Positions 30,573-44,255 of a DNA stretch of 64,000 nt are shown here, piece by piece. The notes below the pieces were generated by a model. The model was given only the letters and a program-made list of their open reading frames with translations, did no database searches and was not told the DNA's origin. Origin of the DNA: Haemaphysalis longicornis (taxonomy: Eukaryota; Arthropoda; Arachnida; Ixodida; Ixodidae). Location: the NCBI GenBank assembly GCA_013339765.2, contig CM023448.1:29464242-29528241 (forward strand). Reading direction: 5' to 3'. The position numbers were made by a program, and so were the translations under genes. The stretch's first letter is position 1. Every line of letters begins with the position of its first letter.

Positions 30573-33500
30573 GCTAATTCTGATCGCCCCGACTGATGTT
30601 TTATATTTTATAGCTGGTTAATATCTGCGCCTAGTTATATTCTTGCTTTATTTGCTCAGCTTATCATGCCTCTTTACACGCTTGACCGCATGCGCTAGGC
30701 CTTTTTCAAGTGCCGGTGCTAAGCTTTGGAAACGGTGTTTACGTGATTCTTTGCCCTCGCGCGAACACTGTGCAGAGGTGCTGCAGGCATGTAGCAAGAA
30801 CAAAGTGTACGTGTATGTACTATGCATATGCAATATCGGTCAAAGTACCAACTTTAACTTTACAGCTCATATCCCCCCCCCTCCTTCCCTCTTCTCCCCC
30901 CTCCCCCGTCGGATACTGCATACTTCGGCTACAGCGGATGTTTTTTTTTCCGGATTCAGAGGGTCCGCTCTAACAAGCGTAAACTGTATCATTGCTCTAC
31001 TGCGATCAGCTGAGATGTGCCTATAGCCATCCAGTGAACGGGTAAAGCATAAAGAGGTGCTGTGCTGAAGCTGCGAGCTTAAAAATTGGTACACAAAAGG
31101 CAGTGATGAGCGTTGTATGGGCGCTGGCCCACAGCGTATTGGCTGTGCTGATCAAACGTGCCTGCATTAGCGGGAGAAGATAAACAAGAAAAAGCTACCA
31201 AGGAAGAACAGCGCCGGAACATGACGGCTAGCATGTGAGAATTCGGGTTCAGCGCATATTATCTAAGTTAAAATGGAAAATTTTGTTATTTTTGTTTATC
31301 CGGCCAGTTTTTTTTTAGTTAACATGGTGCCCACACTGAATCATTATATCTAACTTAAAATGCAGAATTTTATCGTTATTTTGTTTACCAGGCCAGTTTG
31401 TTCCAGTTACCATAGTGCCTACACTGAATCATTAGATAATGATACCCACCTATATAAAAAGCCATGCAGCGACAAAAGCACTGCATTCTCTGTTGGCACT
31501 GTGAAATAGTCAGCTTACCAGCGACTCGATGTTGACAACCTTGTTGTTACACAATCTAGCCAAATGTGGCCTCCTTTTTTCGTGTTTTTTTTTCAAGGCA
31601 GATGAACAAAATGTGCAACAGTGGAAGTTCTCATTTATTTTTTTGACGAAGTTGTTTTAACGAATCAATATGTGCAGAGCACTGCGTAGCTGCACTACCT
31701 GTTCGCGCCCAGGCCGGCTGCGACAACAGTGACAACACGTCGCCTTACATGGGGTCGTGCTCGCACATAGCGCTCTCATAGAGTCAACTGGCCACAATCG
31801 TGCAGTGCGGCGCAAAGCTGACGTACTTGTTTGCGCACCGACTGGCCGGTGACAACAGCGTGTCTTGCCACGAACGTTCTCGCGTACTGAGCACTAATAG
31901 AGCCACCTGGCCGACTCGCTTGTACGCTGACGCCCCCGACCAACCTTCCCAACCGCATATTGCCTTGCATAGGCTGTACTCGCGTCTCAGTGGTCATAGA
32001 ATCAAACTGCGAGCCTGCTGCCACCGTCGCGACCACAAAATCAACTGTGCAACTGCCGCACTCGGACGTCGAAGAACGTATCGTGTTGTGTCAAATGCTC
32101 TTTTGTCCCGGGAACCCAGATCTTCCTCACCTTCTCGCATTTCAGACAAGCGTAAAACAATTATTCATGCAAGAGGCACGAATTAAGCTGTCTCGTCGTG
32201 TGAGGCCACGCTGTAAAGAGGCTACTGACGAGACGAAGGGAGCGCAGGATTTGTTGACTCTAATGTCGCATCAGAAACGTTCACTGCAGTTGTGACCAGT
32301 TGTAGCAACAACTCCTCTATGTGCTGTGTCAGCTGAAGTGGCGTGTTTTCGTGTGGTTTAATAAAAATACTGCATGCGTGTGAAGTTTAAAATTAGGTAA
32401 CAGGAGACCATAGTGGTGTATACCAAACAATGAAACACAATTTGGGGCAGGTAATTTTTTGTTGCACTTGGCCTTTAAGAACTTTCTGGATTCATAAGGA
32501 AGTACCAGCATGTGATACCAAAGCAATGAATGCACAACTGCACTGGCCTAGTAAGTCTTCCAGGCATCGACAAAAAAAAATCACATACTTATGTCAACTC
32601 GGTTAAACATGGCTTACCAAGACAAAATATAAAATTGCAGTTCGTGGTGAAAGCTTCAGTTGATACTGAACACAGCCAGAAATGAAAAAATCCCACTTTT
32701 TTGTCCCGTTCTGGTGAAAAATTTCACAGCATAATCACACCAGTGCAATACTCAAAAATTCTTGTAGTCTGTCTGGGCGGTGCATGTTTGGGTACACTCA
32801 CTCCAGTACGTCAGAAAAAATCCCAATTACATAGTCCCGCAAAACGGATGCTCCTATTTGGCAACATAAGAAAACTGCAGCAATATCTTGCAGCGATGAT
32901 TATTTCCACCTGGTTTGCAATATTTCTGTTATGCAGATAACTTCAGTGTGTCTGCAAGACCATTAAGAAACTTCCCTCTCGCTGATGCTGGGTGGTGGAT
33001 GCAAACGGCACCTGTTCCCTTATTAGTGCTGATGGTTTCTTGTTCTCTTGTAACAGTTTCTCAAGCCATGCTGCGATAACAAACAGCATGAAAATGAGGA
33101 CAAAGCACCGATAAGCAGCGCTCGCATTTGTCTGTCCTTTTGTTTGTCCTCACCGTGCATTGTGTTTGCTCTAAATGTTTCCATGGAATCAACTAGCTCA
33201 GATGATGTTCATCATTTGTCTCCCCCACTTAAGACAAAATGATAGGCAGCACAACGAAACAAGCCCAAGACTGGTTTTCCTTCAAAGGATCTATAGATGC
33301 GTGAAAAAAAAACCATCTGTGGCTGTATTCTTGCATGCAGGTAATAGTTTGGTTGGCGGACACCACGACTGGGATGATCAACACTACAGAAACAGCCCAG
33401 TGTTACCCGTGTCACTAGGTAAACGTGCTGGCAAATGAGTGGGACAGGTGCACGCAGAAGAAAGAGCTCTGTGGGGGAAGCTGCCATACAAATGCAGCAG

Positions 33501-35398
33501 TAAGCTTATTGGAGAAATTCGAATCAAAGAGAGAGAAACCAAACCCAAGAAAGAGGTGCAAAAATATTATAGCAGTAAGAAGTCCCTTAATTATCAGTAG
33601 GGCCTTTGCCTTCAAATTAAAAAGCAGATCTAAGTGCTTCAGAACTTTTTCGTGTAGTGGCATGATGTGTTCAACGGCACAAGAAAAAAATCAGAGAAAG
33701 AGCACCATGCAAGCCACTGCTTTGAAACTTCCGCAGCGGCGGCAAGTAATCCCAGCACAGGATGTGGCATGTCTCTTTTATGCTTGATGGCTCACTTAGT
33801 CGAAGCCTTTGTTTCTACATCAACCTTTGGCTGCAATTTTGCAACCAGAAAAGCATTAAAAGACTTTACAGCATCATGGTTGAACAGCTGATATCCCTGA
33901 ACAAATCAATGCCTGTACTACACCACAAAATGGGACCAGACGATACTTTTTTCGTCAGCTTGAGAAACACTAACAATGATGTAGATAGATGGTAAGGTAT
34001 GTGAAGCAAGTCTATTTCATAGGAAAGCGAGGCGCCATGCATTGCTCAGCCCATTGCTACAATTTTCTTGTGATAAACACCCATTCGAAATATCCACTCG
34101 ATTCACATGAGCCAAGGAGCGAATAGTGGCCCACAAACCAGCAGCGAGCAAGTCATCCTCCGAGGCAAGCGTCTGTTGAAAGAAAACTAGCCCTGACAAA
34201 GAAATGAGAGATAAATCGCTGAAGGCATGCTTACAAGGGCCAAAACTTTCCAGAAGCCCAAGAACAAAGTGTTTGCCCAAACCAAATTAGTTCAAAGTGA
34301 GTTCATACGGAAGTGCATTGTGCACCCTGCTAACTATTGATGTGCTTGCAGATGGACAGCAAGGTAGATGGCAAAAACCAGAAAACATTTCGCGAATGGC
34401 TTCATGGTAGCAGCAGTGGATTCTCTGCTTTACGTATCTTGCCAGGTTTCTCTCTAGATCAGGACACACTGACTTTGCTGAAGATTACTCAATGCCTCAA
34501 AAGTGCTTGTGTTCTTTTAGTGCCACTAGCATAACTAAAAACTGAAACTTCTACACAAAGATTCTTACTGGACCCCTGACAACCTCACAAAAAGCCTGCT
34601 TGCAAGTAACACCTTTTAGTTTAGGCATATAACCCAATATTCACAAACCTAACCTGAGTATCAATTTGCCGTTCCTCACACTTCGTGACACTTAGTGTGT
34701 TGAAGAACCAAACCTACGCATGCAAGGCCACCTTTTCGTGAACTTATGGGTCTGAAAAGTAAGTGCTAATTAATAAGGTAACCTATTGACCTACCTTAAG
34801 TCGGCCTTTCCCCCAACCAACATTTCAAACTAGTATGATAGCTTAGCCGAGATTGCAGATTTCGGGGTCGTGCACAATAAATTATTAAAACTTAAAGAAT
34901 GAAGTACTTTCTTTGCCCAAAGATGATCTGCACACACGGCCGCCATTCTCACGCAGCCCTGCGCACACCCGCACACCAGCCCAATCATCACGCAATGCAG
35001 TCAGTGCCAGCACCATAGGTGCTGCCTCTAAGCACGAAACTATGCAGGCAGGTGCTGCTAACATCTGTCGTCACTTGCCATAATCCAGCCAATCCCGGAA
35101 ACAAAGCTACGCATGCAAAAAAGACGATCACAATGTGGTAAAAATTTACGCAAGGGATAGTTATGTGCACTACCCAGCGCAAGCGACAATCAAATATCAG
35201 GCGCATTGTTAAGCCTGAAGTTCTCCATGGGGATTGCCCACTGACTCAGACAGCTGCTCCCAGTGCCTAGAGGCTGGCACCACAAGGGCGTCCTTCCCTA
35301 TTTCATAAAACGTCTCGGACTCTAGCCTTTAGGATACTATAGAGACTATAGTAAGACAAGGAGACTCCGAAATGGTGAACGAAAGGGCATGGGAAATG
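30573..35398. other. Largely unassigned sequence
   Basis: A pyrimidine tract at about 30870-30908 consists of runs of C and CT. A frame near 31960-32295 encodes about 110 residues of mixed composition with no recognised domain. Near 32480 a reversed TTAAAGGCCAAGTGCAAC may be a TTAA-type element end. The remaining short frames are not convincing. Confidence 0.4.
31261..31434. repeat. 87-bp tandem duplication, diverged
   Basis: Two units start at 31261 (ATCTAAGTTAAAATGGAAAA) and 31348 (ATCTAACTTAAAATGCAGAA). Both end with ACACTGAATCATTA. They differ at several positions, so the duplication is not recent. Confidence 0.85.
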
Positions 35399-35399
35399 A

Positions 35400-36205
35400 A
35401 GATAAAGAAAACTGAACAAACAGGTTAGGACGCGATCACAAGCAGCTTATCTTGCACTGTGGAGGTGCAATCCAGACAAATTTAGAAATCTGTACAGCCG
35501 GAGGAACTAATTTGAACCATGAAACGTTAAAGACCATCGCTGATATGATGGAAGCGGAAATCGACAAGTACCCGGACAAAAATTGGGATTACGACAAAAT
35601 TATTGGGTTCATAAAGCTAAAATGGATGAAGCCAAACAATGAAACTGATGGAAAGGGAAGAGAAAGCTGGTAGAATCAGGAAATAAAGGAGGCTATTGCC
35701 CAGCAGAAAATGCCGTCGAGACAACATAGAGAGGCAAAAACACCTGGCATGGAACCGGAGGTAGTGAAAAAAAAAATAGCCACCAGGAGAAAAAACTACA
35801 AGTTAAGAAAATGGTGCAAGCAAGGAAAGCAAACAATGGTTAGCAGAAATATGGAAGGACCAAAGCGCATCCAAGGAGTATTGGAAATACACATGTAGAT
35901 CTCTTAGCTCAAAAAATACTATCCATTAAGAATGCTTGATTGATGAGAATGGGGTAACATTTCGGAGCAGAGCAGGCATTGGTGAGCATGCAAAGGGCAT
36001 TCATTGAGTGATTAGTGAGGAATTTAGGAAAATCAAGGAAGCGAAGCCTACACAGATAACAGCACCACAGAAGACTGCAGAAGGGGAATTAAATTTGAGC
36101 AACCTTGATTGAAAAAAAAGCAGAGAAATGTTTCCTCCCAAACAGCAGTGGGCCCTGACAGAATACCATAGCAGCTGATAAACCTGCTTGGGCCAAAAAG
36201 TAAAG
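35400..36205 (+). pseudogene. Tick LINE, pre-RT and early RT region (LINE E, 5' part)
   Basis: The reading encodes CTAGGTNLNHETLKTIADMM and MEAEIDKYPDKNWDYDKIIG (about 35490-35610). A lysine/arginine-rich segment with PSRQHREAKTPG near 35710 follows, then, near 36150-36200, the start of the RT finger region ending LLGPKSK-like. This is the linker and early RT of a long tick LINE. Stops and frameshifts are common. The matching downstream RT half is at 42085-43620; about 110 expected residues are missing in addition to the intervening 5.9 kb. Confidence 0.72.
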
Positions 36206-37868
36206 CCTGCTTTCTTCTTAGTCCGACTGAGCCTGACATGGTCCAACTCGGCCTGTCGGGCCCTGTCGGGCTACGTTGGACGCCGAGGCTGAATTCACTC
36301 GAATTCATCCGACTCAGCCGTCCGCCCATCGGTTTTCGGCAACATGGCGGCGACGAGCTGCGGGGACGGTGTGCGTCGCACAACTTGATTGTGATTTGCA
36401 AAACCACAGGCACTTGCAAGAATTACGACAAACCATGCCGGTTGTGAGTCAGTACTGCGATACGCATTTATTGTTGGTTTATTTCAAATGTTTGCGCTTT
36501 GTGTGGAGCCGAGGCAGAAAAGGCACCAGTACCAGCGTCCGCAGTGTGGTGCACCGTGTTTTCGTTTTCTATCAAGTGTGTAGAGATATGCTCGTCATGC
36601 ACATCTCCAGATATGAAATATACATATAGCACGACACGGTCGCTAGCGTGAAAGGAACGCTCAGTCCAGTTCATTGTGGCCCGGCTGTTGCGTGCTCCAA
36701 AATGTGCTCTGAGCTGTCAAGGTCTGTCTCCGCGCTTGGATCATCGATAACGTTCAAAATACGGTCACTGTGAGTGAAAACAACGCGCTGTGCCGGTCAG
36801 CGCTTGTGTACAGTGCAAGTTTTCATATCAAGTGTGTACGCCGTGCTGTTATCTACATTTGATATATCGCACTTCGGCTCTCGCAATCAGCCGTGTGTGC
36901 AATTGACGTGTGTGGTACGTCGCAGTTCTCCCGGAGTTTATTGTTTATGTGAAGCTACGGCGCCGCAATCTCCGATACTGCAAGAAACACATCGCATCCG
37001 AGAGATGCACCTTTTACATCATTTTCCCTGTGTATGTCTGCGCATTTGGTAGTGATGTGTGGCAGTTTTTCTGCGTTTTGAAATGTGGGGGTGTTCCTAG
37101 TGCTTTGGTGCCGCTGGTGGACTGCGGCGTTCCCAAACAAGCGACGCAAGTGCTCCGCTGGTTCGCCTATTCTAGCGGCCACATGATCTGGTGCAAGTGT
37201 GCTTTGTTTGAGCAGCAACTACTGTGTGTGTCCAGGCTGTTTTTCCCGCGTTCAGTACTGCCTCAGTTACGTGATGTGTGCTTCATGCAAGATGCTGTTC
37301 CCGTTTGGGACTAACTTGAGTTTTCATGGTCATTTCACTTGCAGCCGTTGCTTGTTTACACATGCCGCGTATAGGCACTAGGTAAAGCTAACGCTGCCAT
37401 GCACCATTGTTCGAAAAAGTTCCTTCACCAATGAAGCACATAGTTATTGTTGATGCAATCATGTAGTCATGACAGATGCCTGTAAGTAGTGTTTAAATAC
37501 CATATTCACAAAATGGTTCTTGCCATAAACCTTTTCAAGTGCACATTTACACTTTTGTTATTGTTGTTTGCTTTTATTTGTTATTTTTACTTTTGTTTAT
37601 ATTTATTGTTTTGTTTGTTTTTATTTCATGTTTATTGTTTTGTTTATCATTATTTACATATTTGCTTTTATTTGTTATTTTTGTTATTTGCCACACCAAA
37701 GCTGGCTACACTCTGGCCTTCCTTGAACTATTAAAATGCCAGCACTATCAATTATCAGTGAACATTGTTAAAACTGAGCCGGGTATAATTCATGTTCCGT
37801 AAGCGACACTTGCAACTTTTATTTAGAAGCCCTCTTTCAGCTCCCAACGTATTCAGTATCGCTTGATT
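36206..37868. other. Unassigned sequence between LINE E halves
   Basis: No domain is recognised. From 37550 to 37690 the sequence is a low-complexity T-rich run of TTTATTG and TTTTGTT units, which generates spurious hydrophobic frames. Near 36210-36260 CCTGACATGG, CTCGGCCTG and CCTGTCGGG recur, hinting at a short internal repeat. Confidence 0.4.
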
Positions 37869-39660
37869 AAGCTCGTTGGATATCAGGGGTACCAATTCGT
37901 TGCTTGTCTTTTGCTTCTAGCGATCAGCCGAAAAACCCGAGCCGTGACCCCGATTAGCTTTGGGAATATCCCATAGTGTTTCAGATCAATCACACGTGAC
38001 TCGGCAGTTGGCGACGTCACCGTTGGCAATGACCTTGTTTTCTCCCTTTCCCATAGTTCGATCTCACCGTATGTCGCTTTTGGAACCACTCGAGCCCAGT
38101 TCATGCCTGCGGGACAAATCCACATTGCTCTGCTTCATTACAGTTCGTTTTCGGCAAGCTGCGTGGCTGGGATCCCACGTGCTGGATTTTATTTTCCCAG
38201 ATGTCTACATATGAACTTGTCCGCGAGGTGGTGAATTTTAGTGACTCAGTTGCACACGAGCTGCTTCCAGCGGTCAACATCTTTATGAATCCAATAGAGT
38301 GCTGTAGTTGAATTCATCCACAGGTAGATGTTTCAAGGCTGTTGCTTGAGGGTTTCCAAAATATAGTGACACAATCGACCAGCGAGCAGGCGTGCCATCA
38401 GTTCCAGTCTCGCCAGTGTAATTTCCTTGCCTGGCACCACCCTTTAATTGCTTATCAGAATTGTTGCCCTTGCACCATTTTCACCCTCCAGAGTGAGGTA
38501 GGCAACTGCTCCATACGTCAGTGGACCGGCATCAGCAAAAATGTGAAGGCAGTCCGTCCTCCCTCCGTTTGTTTGCGACCTGTAGTACTGGGGTACTTGA
38601 ACCTCCGGGGAGATATTGGAGTCCATATAGCTTAACCTTCCAGGCTACCGTGATGTTGTCAGGTAGCGTGTCCAAGTCGATGTTTTTACGCCACAGTTTA
38701 TAGAACAGGACCTTGGCATGGACGACGAAAGGAGAAAGCTACCCTAGTGGGTCACATATCGATGCCGTTGTTTGTAGCATGGGCCAATTTGTGAATGGTT
38801 CTATGCCATGAAGGCAATCCATGCATGGAGAGAATGTTAACTGGTCCGCAAACGGGTCCCATGTGAGTCGCAAAACCTTCAGCACTCCCGATAACTAACC
38901 GAGATGGTAGCCCAGGAGTCACGCTGAAATTGCTGGAGTAGCATTTTCTTGCTGGACGACCGTTTGTCCAGTTTCATTTTTACTGCTTCAAACATTTTGG
39001 TTCCGTTGTTGTAGAGCTTCACTGCAGCTTTCTCGCTTTCAGCTCCTGTGAGTACATCATCCGTGTATGTGTCCAGTTTGAGGGTACTGCTCTTCGTATT
39101 TCTTTAGGTGGTGTTGAAGCGTTGTGGAAAGTAGAATAGGGTTTGCTGTCGGTTCGAAAGAGATGCGGGTCATGCAGCAAGTTGAAACTGGTGGAAGTGG
39201 TTCACCCAGTTTTGGTGTTTGTTGCTTGAAACCACAAAAACGCAATGTATCTCCGTCTACCAGTCTTGTGCCAACCTTTAAAAATGCTTGTTTGATATCT
39301 GACCCCAGCGCCACTTGATGACTTCGGAACTTCAGCAATAGGGTGTATGCACTGGGCTTTTGACCGCACAGCGATGCTACCTGCGCAGCGGCATTGACAC
39401 CATATCCACAGTTGCATTCTGTCATGCAGGCAGCACGTTTCCCGACGCAAAATGTGTTTTTGCAGCGTGATGTTGGCAAGAACGTTTGTGTGTACAGTGT
39501 TTTTTCTGTGTGATTCGTGGGTTTGTGAATGCCTTGTTGCAAGGAGTAGTGTGCATTATTTTCGCTTGGAAATTTCGGACTGCGCTGTTCACACTTCCAC
39601 AGCCGCAGACCTGAAGCAGGCCGCACAACAAAAGCAATCGTGTCACTTATTGACATTTGA
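37869..39660 (-). pseudogene. BEL/Pao pol remnant: RT and RNase H
   Basis: On the minus strand the frame 39656-39057 contains LLLKFRSHQVALGSDIKQAF, the Pao-type RT motif with its first catalytic aspartate. Near 39075-39045 there is a YTDD motif, the catalytic pair, and SESEK-like residues follow. The frame 38626-38444 holds CLHIFADAGPLTYGAVAYL, the start of the RNase H domain, and beyond it IEL and WARVVPKATYGEIELWE-like sequence. Frameshifts and stops occur throughout. No LTR or integrase was recognised next to it. It is distinct from the gag-only element at 22885-24871, though it could be of the same superfamily. Confidence 0.82.
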
Positions 39661-40953
39661 CATTTTGTTGTGCTTTTGACATTTTTGTTGTGCTTTTAAG
39701 TCCTAACTTTGGCCAAAGGCTTCATTTCAAAACAGAAGACAGCGTTAAAAGTGGAAATTACGGAAATGAGCTACCTATTGGGAACTCATTGAGGCATCAC
39801 TGCTTTTAATAAAAATGTAGCCATTCTTTTTTTTATAACTAAGGCTTAATTCATGCATCTATAGATCATCTCTGGATACTTATCTGTTTTTGTAAATAGC
39901 TGTCTTGTTTTGAAATAAAATTTGATCTGTGAGTTTCATTTCATGTGGGGCATACACTTTGTGTTCTGCTGAGAGTCTTCTGCAATTGTGAGGCCAATTT
40001 TTCTTCAGCCCCTCGAGCTGCCCTTGTCACTCATTTTTAAAATTTTTACTGTAGTGCATACTGCAAACCAGAGGCCCAAGAAAGAAGGGCATAAAGGTGT
40101 GAACAAGATCAAAGATACCAACAGTTCAGGATACTACATGTGGCAGCAATGAGAAAGAAGAAAAGGGTAAAATTAACTAAAAATTTGCATCTATTCATAC
40201 AAATGAGTCACAAAATATGTTCACGTGTATTTGTCCAGTCGATAATAACATGTAGAAGAACAAAATTTAACCAGTCTGTAGAACGGGTGAAAGAATGGAA
40301 ATGGTATTGACGAATAATATTTTGAAGTACGAAGTGGTTTTGTATCTAGGCCAAGCTTATAGCATAACAACAGCAAAAAATTTAAGGCATTAAGACTCTT
40401 TTTTCCCCTAGTGCTTGAATAACGCCAGTTTGCATGAGCTCAAAACAGAATTCGTGCCACCGTATTGTGCGATTATAAAGAATTATGAACAGAAAAGAAA
40501 TGTAAGATAAAAAAACTTTCTTGTTGATTAATATTTGAATCCCACCAACTTACATAATCTCACAAACCGAATTTGTGCAATTGTGTTTAGAATAAAGTCA
40601 ACAACCTTTCTTGGAGCCTTTTCAAGCAATTCAGTATTTGTTCTATAGGGGTCTGAAATGGTGTAGGCATACTGAAGTTTCTGTCAAATTAAAGTAGGGT
40701 ACAAAATCTATGTAACTTTTGCAGGAGCATTGGTAAGTTTATGCTTTATAAAACAGACTTCACGACAAGATGAGGACACACTGGTTGTTATATGCGAATT
40801 CCAGCTCTAGTTGCTAGTTTATGAAATAGCTAAATAAGTACATTTTTGAGCTTCAGACAACAGATTTCCTGAAAGAGGGTAGAAAAATATGAGTGGATTC
40901 TTTTGTCGACAATGTGAAGGGAGAGCGGGTCATCCAGTTTTAACACCGTAGCT
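39661..40953. other. AT-rich unassigned sequence
   Basis: No coding sequence, terminal repeat or RNA gene is recognised. The stretch lies between the BEL/Pao remnant and the AGGAGCC-family MITE. Confidence 0.45.
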
Positions 40954-40957
40954 TTAA

Positions 40958-42057
40958 AGGAGCCATGAAGAGAAAACACAAGTTCGGTTCATTCAAAAGA
41001 TTGTCTCGTTAAAATCATACTGACACCACTTTTAACGTAAACTTCGTTCAAATAAGCTACATAATTAGGAAAAACGGGAATGGTCATGCGACCCACCAGC
41101 TCATTTCCCGCAACAGAACCTATGATGTCACATGAGCTAAGCTCTGCGATTGGCGGAGGCTGGCAGAAGCAGACGCCAATTAGGTAGAGCTTACAAACTA
41201 GACGAACGAGCAATTTGCGCTTAAATTTAGGGCACCTTCTTTACAAAGCAATAAGAATGATGGGACAAACAGTGGAAGTTACGAAAGCACATGTAAACAT
41301 AGAAGTACTGATGCGTTCATGCTGTTCGTCTTGCGCACAGCATGCTTGGTTTAGCCTGCACAGCACTACGGGGCTTGGGGTTGTCTCAGACGACACTGGC
41401 CGATTGACGCAAGCAACGGTGTCTTACGTGACCCCATTTGTCGAGCGAGCACTGTTTCAGGGAACGAATATTTTCTCCCAGAACAAAAAACAAGCCAGGT
41501 TTAAATGCGGGCAAAAACAAACCAAACGCTTGCCACGGTATGGTGGCACCATCTAGGTTACGGAACGTTAAGAAACGGGGAACAAACCAACACCGCTGTA
41601 CAGGGTGGAGACAACCTTTGAACGGTCCCGTGCCGCCGCAATCGGGCCAACGGGTCAAGCGTTATTCTTTTCGTTTCCCACGAACCTAGCAACGCGAAAC
41701 AGACAATATGATTCAAACTTCTTCAGTAAACCGCGTTGCGGTGATAATTTTAGCGCGGTTTTGACACAATGACTTGCTTCGGCGCGAGCGAGCAACCGAA
41801 ATGGCGGCGCCAGCGTATACGTGTCTCTACCCTATACGGCGGAGCGTGAATGAAGGTATTCTAGGCTGCAGAGCGGTCGGTTCCTGTGATGTCATTTGGA
41901 CCACAAAACGCACGATTGAGGGGAAAATCAAAATTTTAACCTAAATTGTTTAATTTCTCAGTGAATAAAGCACCGTTTGTATCCGGACAAGCGCTGGGGG
42001 CACTATAAAACACGAAATCTTTCGAAAATAACAATTGCATTTCTCCTTATGGCTCCT
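40958..42057. mobile_element. AGGAGCC-family element, long copy
   Basis: TTAA at 40954-40957 and 42058-42061 flanks inverted ends AGGAGCCATGAAGAGAAA on the left and AGGAGCCATAAGGAGAAA as the complement of the right. At 1.1 kb it is twice as long as the 174-667 copy. Similarity to that copy includes TTTCCCGCAAC and GATTGGCGG in the left half. A further 10-bp direct repeat, TTTAACACCG, is at 40939-40948 and 42057-42066, but it is not flush with the termini and is probably chance. No transposase frame is evident. Confidence 0.8.
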
Positions 42058-42084
42058 TTAACACCGATGAAACTTAATACAGCT

Positions 42085-43620
42085 CCTCCTAGCAGTCTAT
42101 AAAGATAATAGAGTACACCAGACATGGGAAGGGCAGAAATGTGCAGAGCAGGTCAACACCCATCGAGGACTAAAACAGGAATACCCTTTGAACCCAATAC
42201 TTTTTATTCGTCAAGATGGTAGAATTAGGAAAGAAACTGGACCAAAGTCAATAAGGGTCACAACCTAACGCATGGGTGGCAAGGCGAATCGGCCAGGAAT
42301 GTTATACCCAGATGACATTCTCCTTTTAGCTGATAACCAGAGCGATATGCAACAGCTCTGAAATATTAGTGGCCAGGAAGCCACAGACCTCGGGTTAAAT
42401 TTTAGCACTGGAAAATCCAGAATAATGATTTTCAATGACACTAGTACAGAAGCAGTGTCAATCCAGCATGGAGAATTACACAGTCAAGGAATATAAATAT
42501 TTGGGAGTGTGGATAAAGGAAAGGCATAACTATTTGAGAACTCACAAAGACCAACTTAAGAATAAAGGAAAGAGAAACGCTGCTATACTGAAGCATAGAG
42601 CTTTTTGTAGGTATAACAAATATGAAACAAATATGAACAAATAGTGAGAGGAATGTGAAAAGGAGTAATGGTTCCGGACCTCAAAGTTGCAAATGCAGTA
42701 CTCTGCCTAAAATCAGATGCTCTACCATGCCTTGAAGAGAACCAGAGAACAATAGGCCATTTACCCTTAGGAGCACATGGTAAAACTAACCAAGCAGTAA
42801 GAGAAATACGGGCTGGGCGCGTTTAAAGTTCAAGAACCTCAGGGTAAAATATGTTTTAAGGTGAGGTGAAGAGCCATGGACCAACGTAGGTGGAGAGCTA
42901 AAGTTTTCAGGCACTAATACATGAAGTGTGGACACACAGTGGCTAAGGAAGACTAGAAGGCTAACGATGAAATATGGAAAGAACACTAGGGAATCAAGGA
43001 CAGCCAAGGTAATCAAAAAAAGCAAGGCTGATAGAAACAGATAACTGGAGAAAAAAAATGTAAGCTACAACATTTTTAGAGATGTACAGGGCCAAGAAAC
43101 TGCACGTCAGAAAGGAAAATCTCTACAATTAAAAGGCAGTGCTTTACTTTTTGAGGCTAGAGCAGGTTGCTTGATAACTAAGAGCTTTGTGGGGGAAGCA
43201 TACACGAAATGATAAGGTATGTGTGGTCTGGGGAAAAGAAACAAACTACGTGGCACATAGTGTTTGAATGTGACTGTGTCCATACAAATCTATATGAGGG
43301 AAATATTCGGTTCCCAAAAGCCCTAGGATTTAAGGGTAGCACAGAGGCAGTTCACCTCAAGGCTTTCAAGATGACTAAAATAAGATTAAAATGCTGGTGG
43401 ATGAAAAGCAGAGGGGAATATTGCCTAGGAGTACTACTACCTGTAACAGAAAAAAAGTCTTTGGAGCCCGCCCAAAGAGCAGTGCTAGAATTAAACAAAG
43501 AGAATAATACATATATTAGTTTCTTTGCTAAAATGACACATCATTACACCAATACAAAAGGATACAAATTGGCAATTAATCAAGCTAGAGTACGTCCACG
43601 CCCAACCGCCAGATGGTAGC
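42085..43620 (+). pseudogene. Tick LINE, RT palm to C-terminus (LINE E, 3' part)
   Basis: The reading encodes YKDNRVHQTWEGQKC and then HRGLKQEYPLNPILF (about 42095-42200). The catalytic block follows near 42300-42350 as LYPDDILLLADNQSDMQQL, with proline for the usual alanine of YADD. Further blocks are EYKYLGVWIKERHNY at 42486-42530, RGMKGVMVPDLKVANAVLC near 42650-42705, and a C-terminal CDCVH-type segment near 43270. Frames change several times. Its order and spacing agree with the 5' half at 35400-36205. Confidence 0.78.
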
Positions 43621-44175
43621 CTCATTCACAGGATCTAGAGATGCTCCGAAAAGGGCGCCGTTAATAAGGGCACTATAAAGAAGGTTGCTGAAATGTACAG
43701 CTGGCTTTTATTTCAGTCCTTTTCCCGACACTTGAAAAAGGCTGCTATATGGCATAAGTTAAAGGGACGGACCACCGATTTTTGTCGCATATATGCTCTC
43801 TAGCTCATATGAAAGCCAGCGTTTTAATAGCCCGATAACCACAAGCAATTTAAAAACAAATTGGCAGAAATAATTTTAATTTGGTACCAAACTTTGTGAA
43901 ATAAGAAGGGTGGCGGTTCAAAGTGTACAAACTTGACACTACAATATCTGTCCCTGTCACATCACCTGCAAACCTAGCAGCTACTGTAACTGCTGAGAAT
44001 TTATTCACTTATGTGAAAACGCTTTAACACAAGTGTTTGTATAAGTTGACATTATATATGTATTTTTTAAAACCTTATTTTGAACATTTTTAAGACACGG
44101 CACCCGCCACCACTGGGTTGCTCTAAATGTGGCTAACTGAGCCTCCTGGCCCAGAATCAATGGCAGCTTAAAAAA

Positions 44176-44255
44176 AGCACACGCCCAGGGAGAATCGAAC
44201 TGCCGACCTCTACAACGTGGAGCATGATTCCACCTGTCATCCATCCCAACAGATG
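44176..44255 (-). repeat. tRNA-like segment inside the TTAA element
   Basis: On the minus strand a run near 44250-44176 ends GGTCGGCAGTTCGATTCTCCC, with a good B-box core GTTCGATTC. The 5' half, GGATGGATGACAGGTGGAATC, has only a weak A box. It is a decayed tRNA pseudogene or a SINE head, not a functional tRNA: the acceptor ends do not pair. Confidence 0.45.

Noticed and set aside
31800..32295. Frames of 128 and 111 codons as a possible host gene
   Set aside because: The two overlap in different frames, match no family I recognise and have no convincing splice or poly(A) context.
37489..37802. Hydrophobic frames of about 80 residues resembling membrane proteins
   Set aside because: They derive from a low-complexity T-rich TTTATTG/TTTTGTT tract, which always reads as Phe, Leu, Tyr and Val.
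40939..42066. 10-bp direct repeat TTTAACACCG around the AGGAGCC element as its target duplication
   Set aside because: It is not flush with the left terminus and overlaps the right one; TTAA fits all copies better.
44176..44255. Functional tRNA gene on the minus strand
   Set aside because: The B box is good but the acceptor stem does not pair and the A box is weak; it sits inside a transposon.
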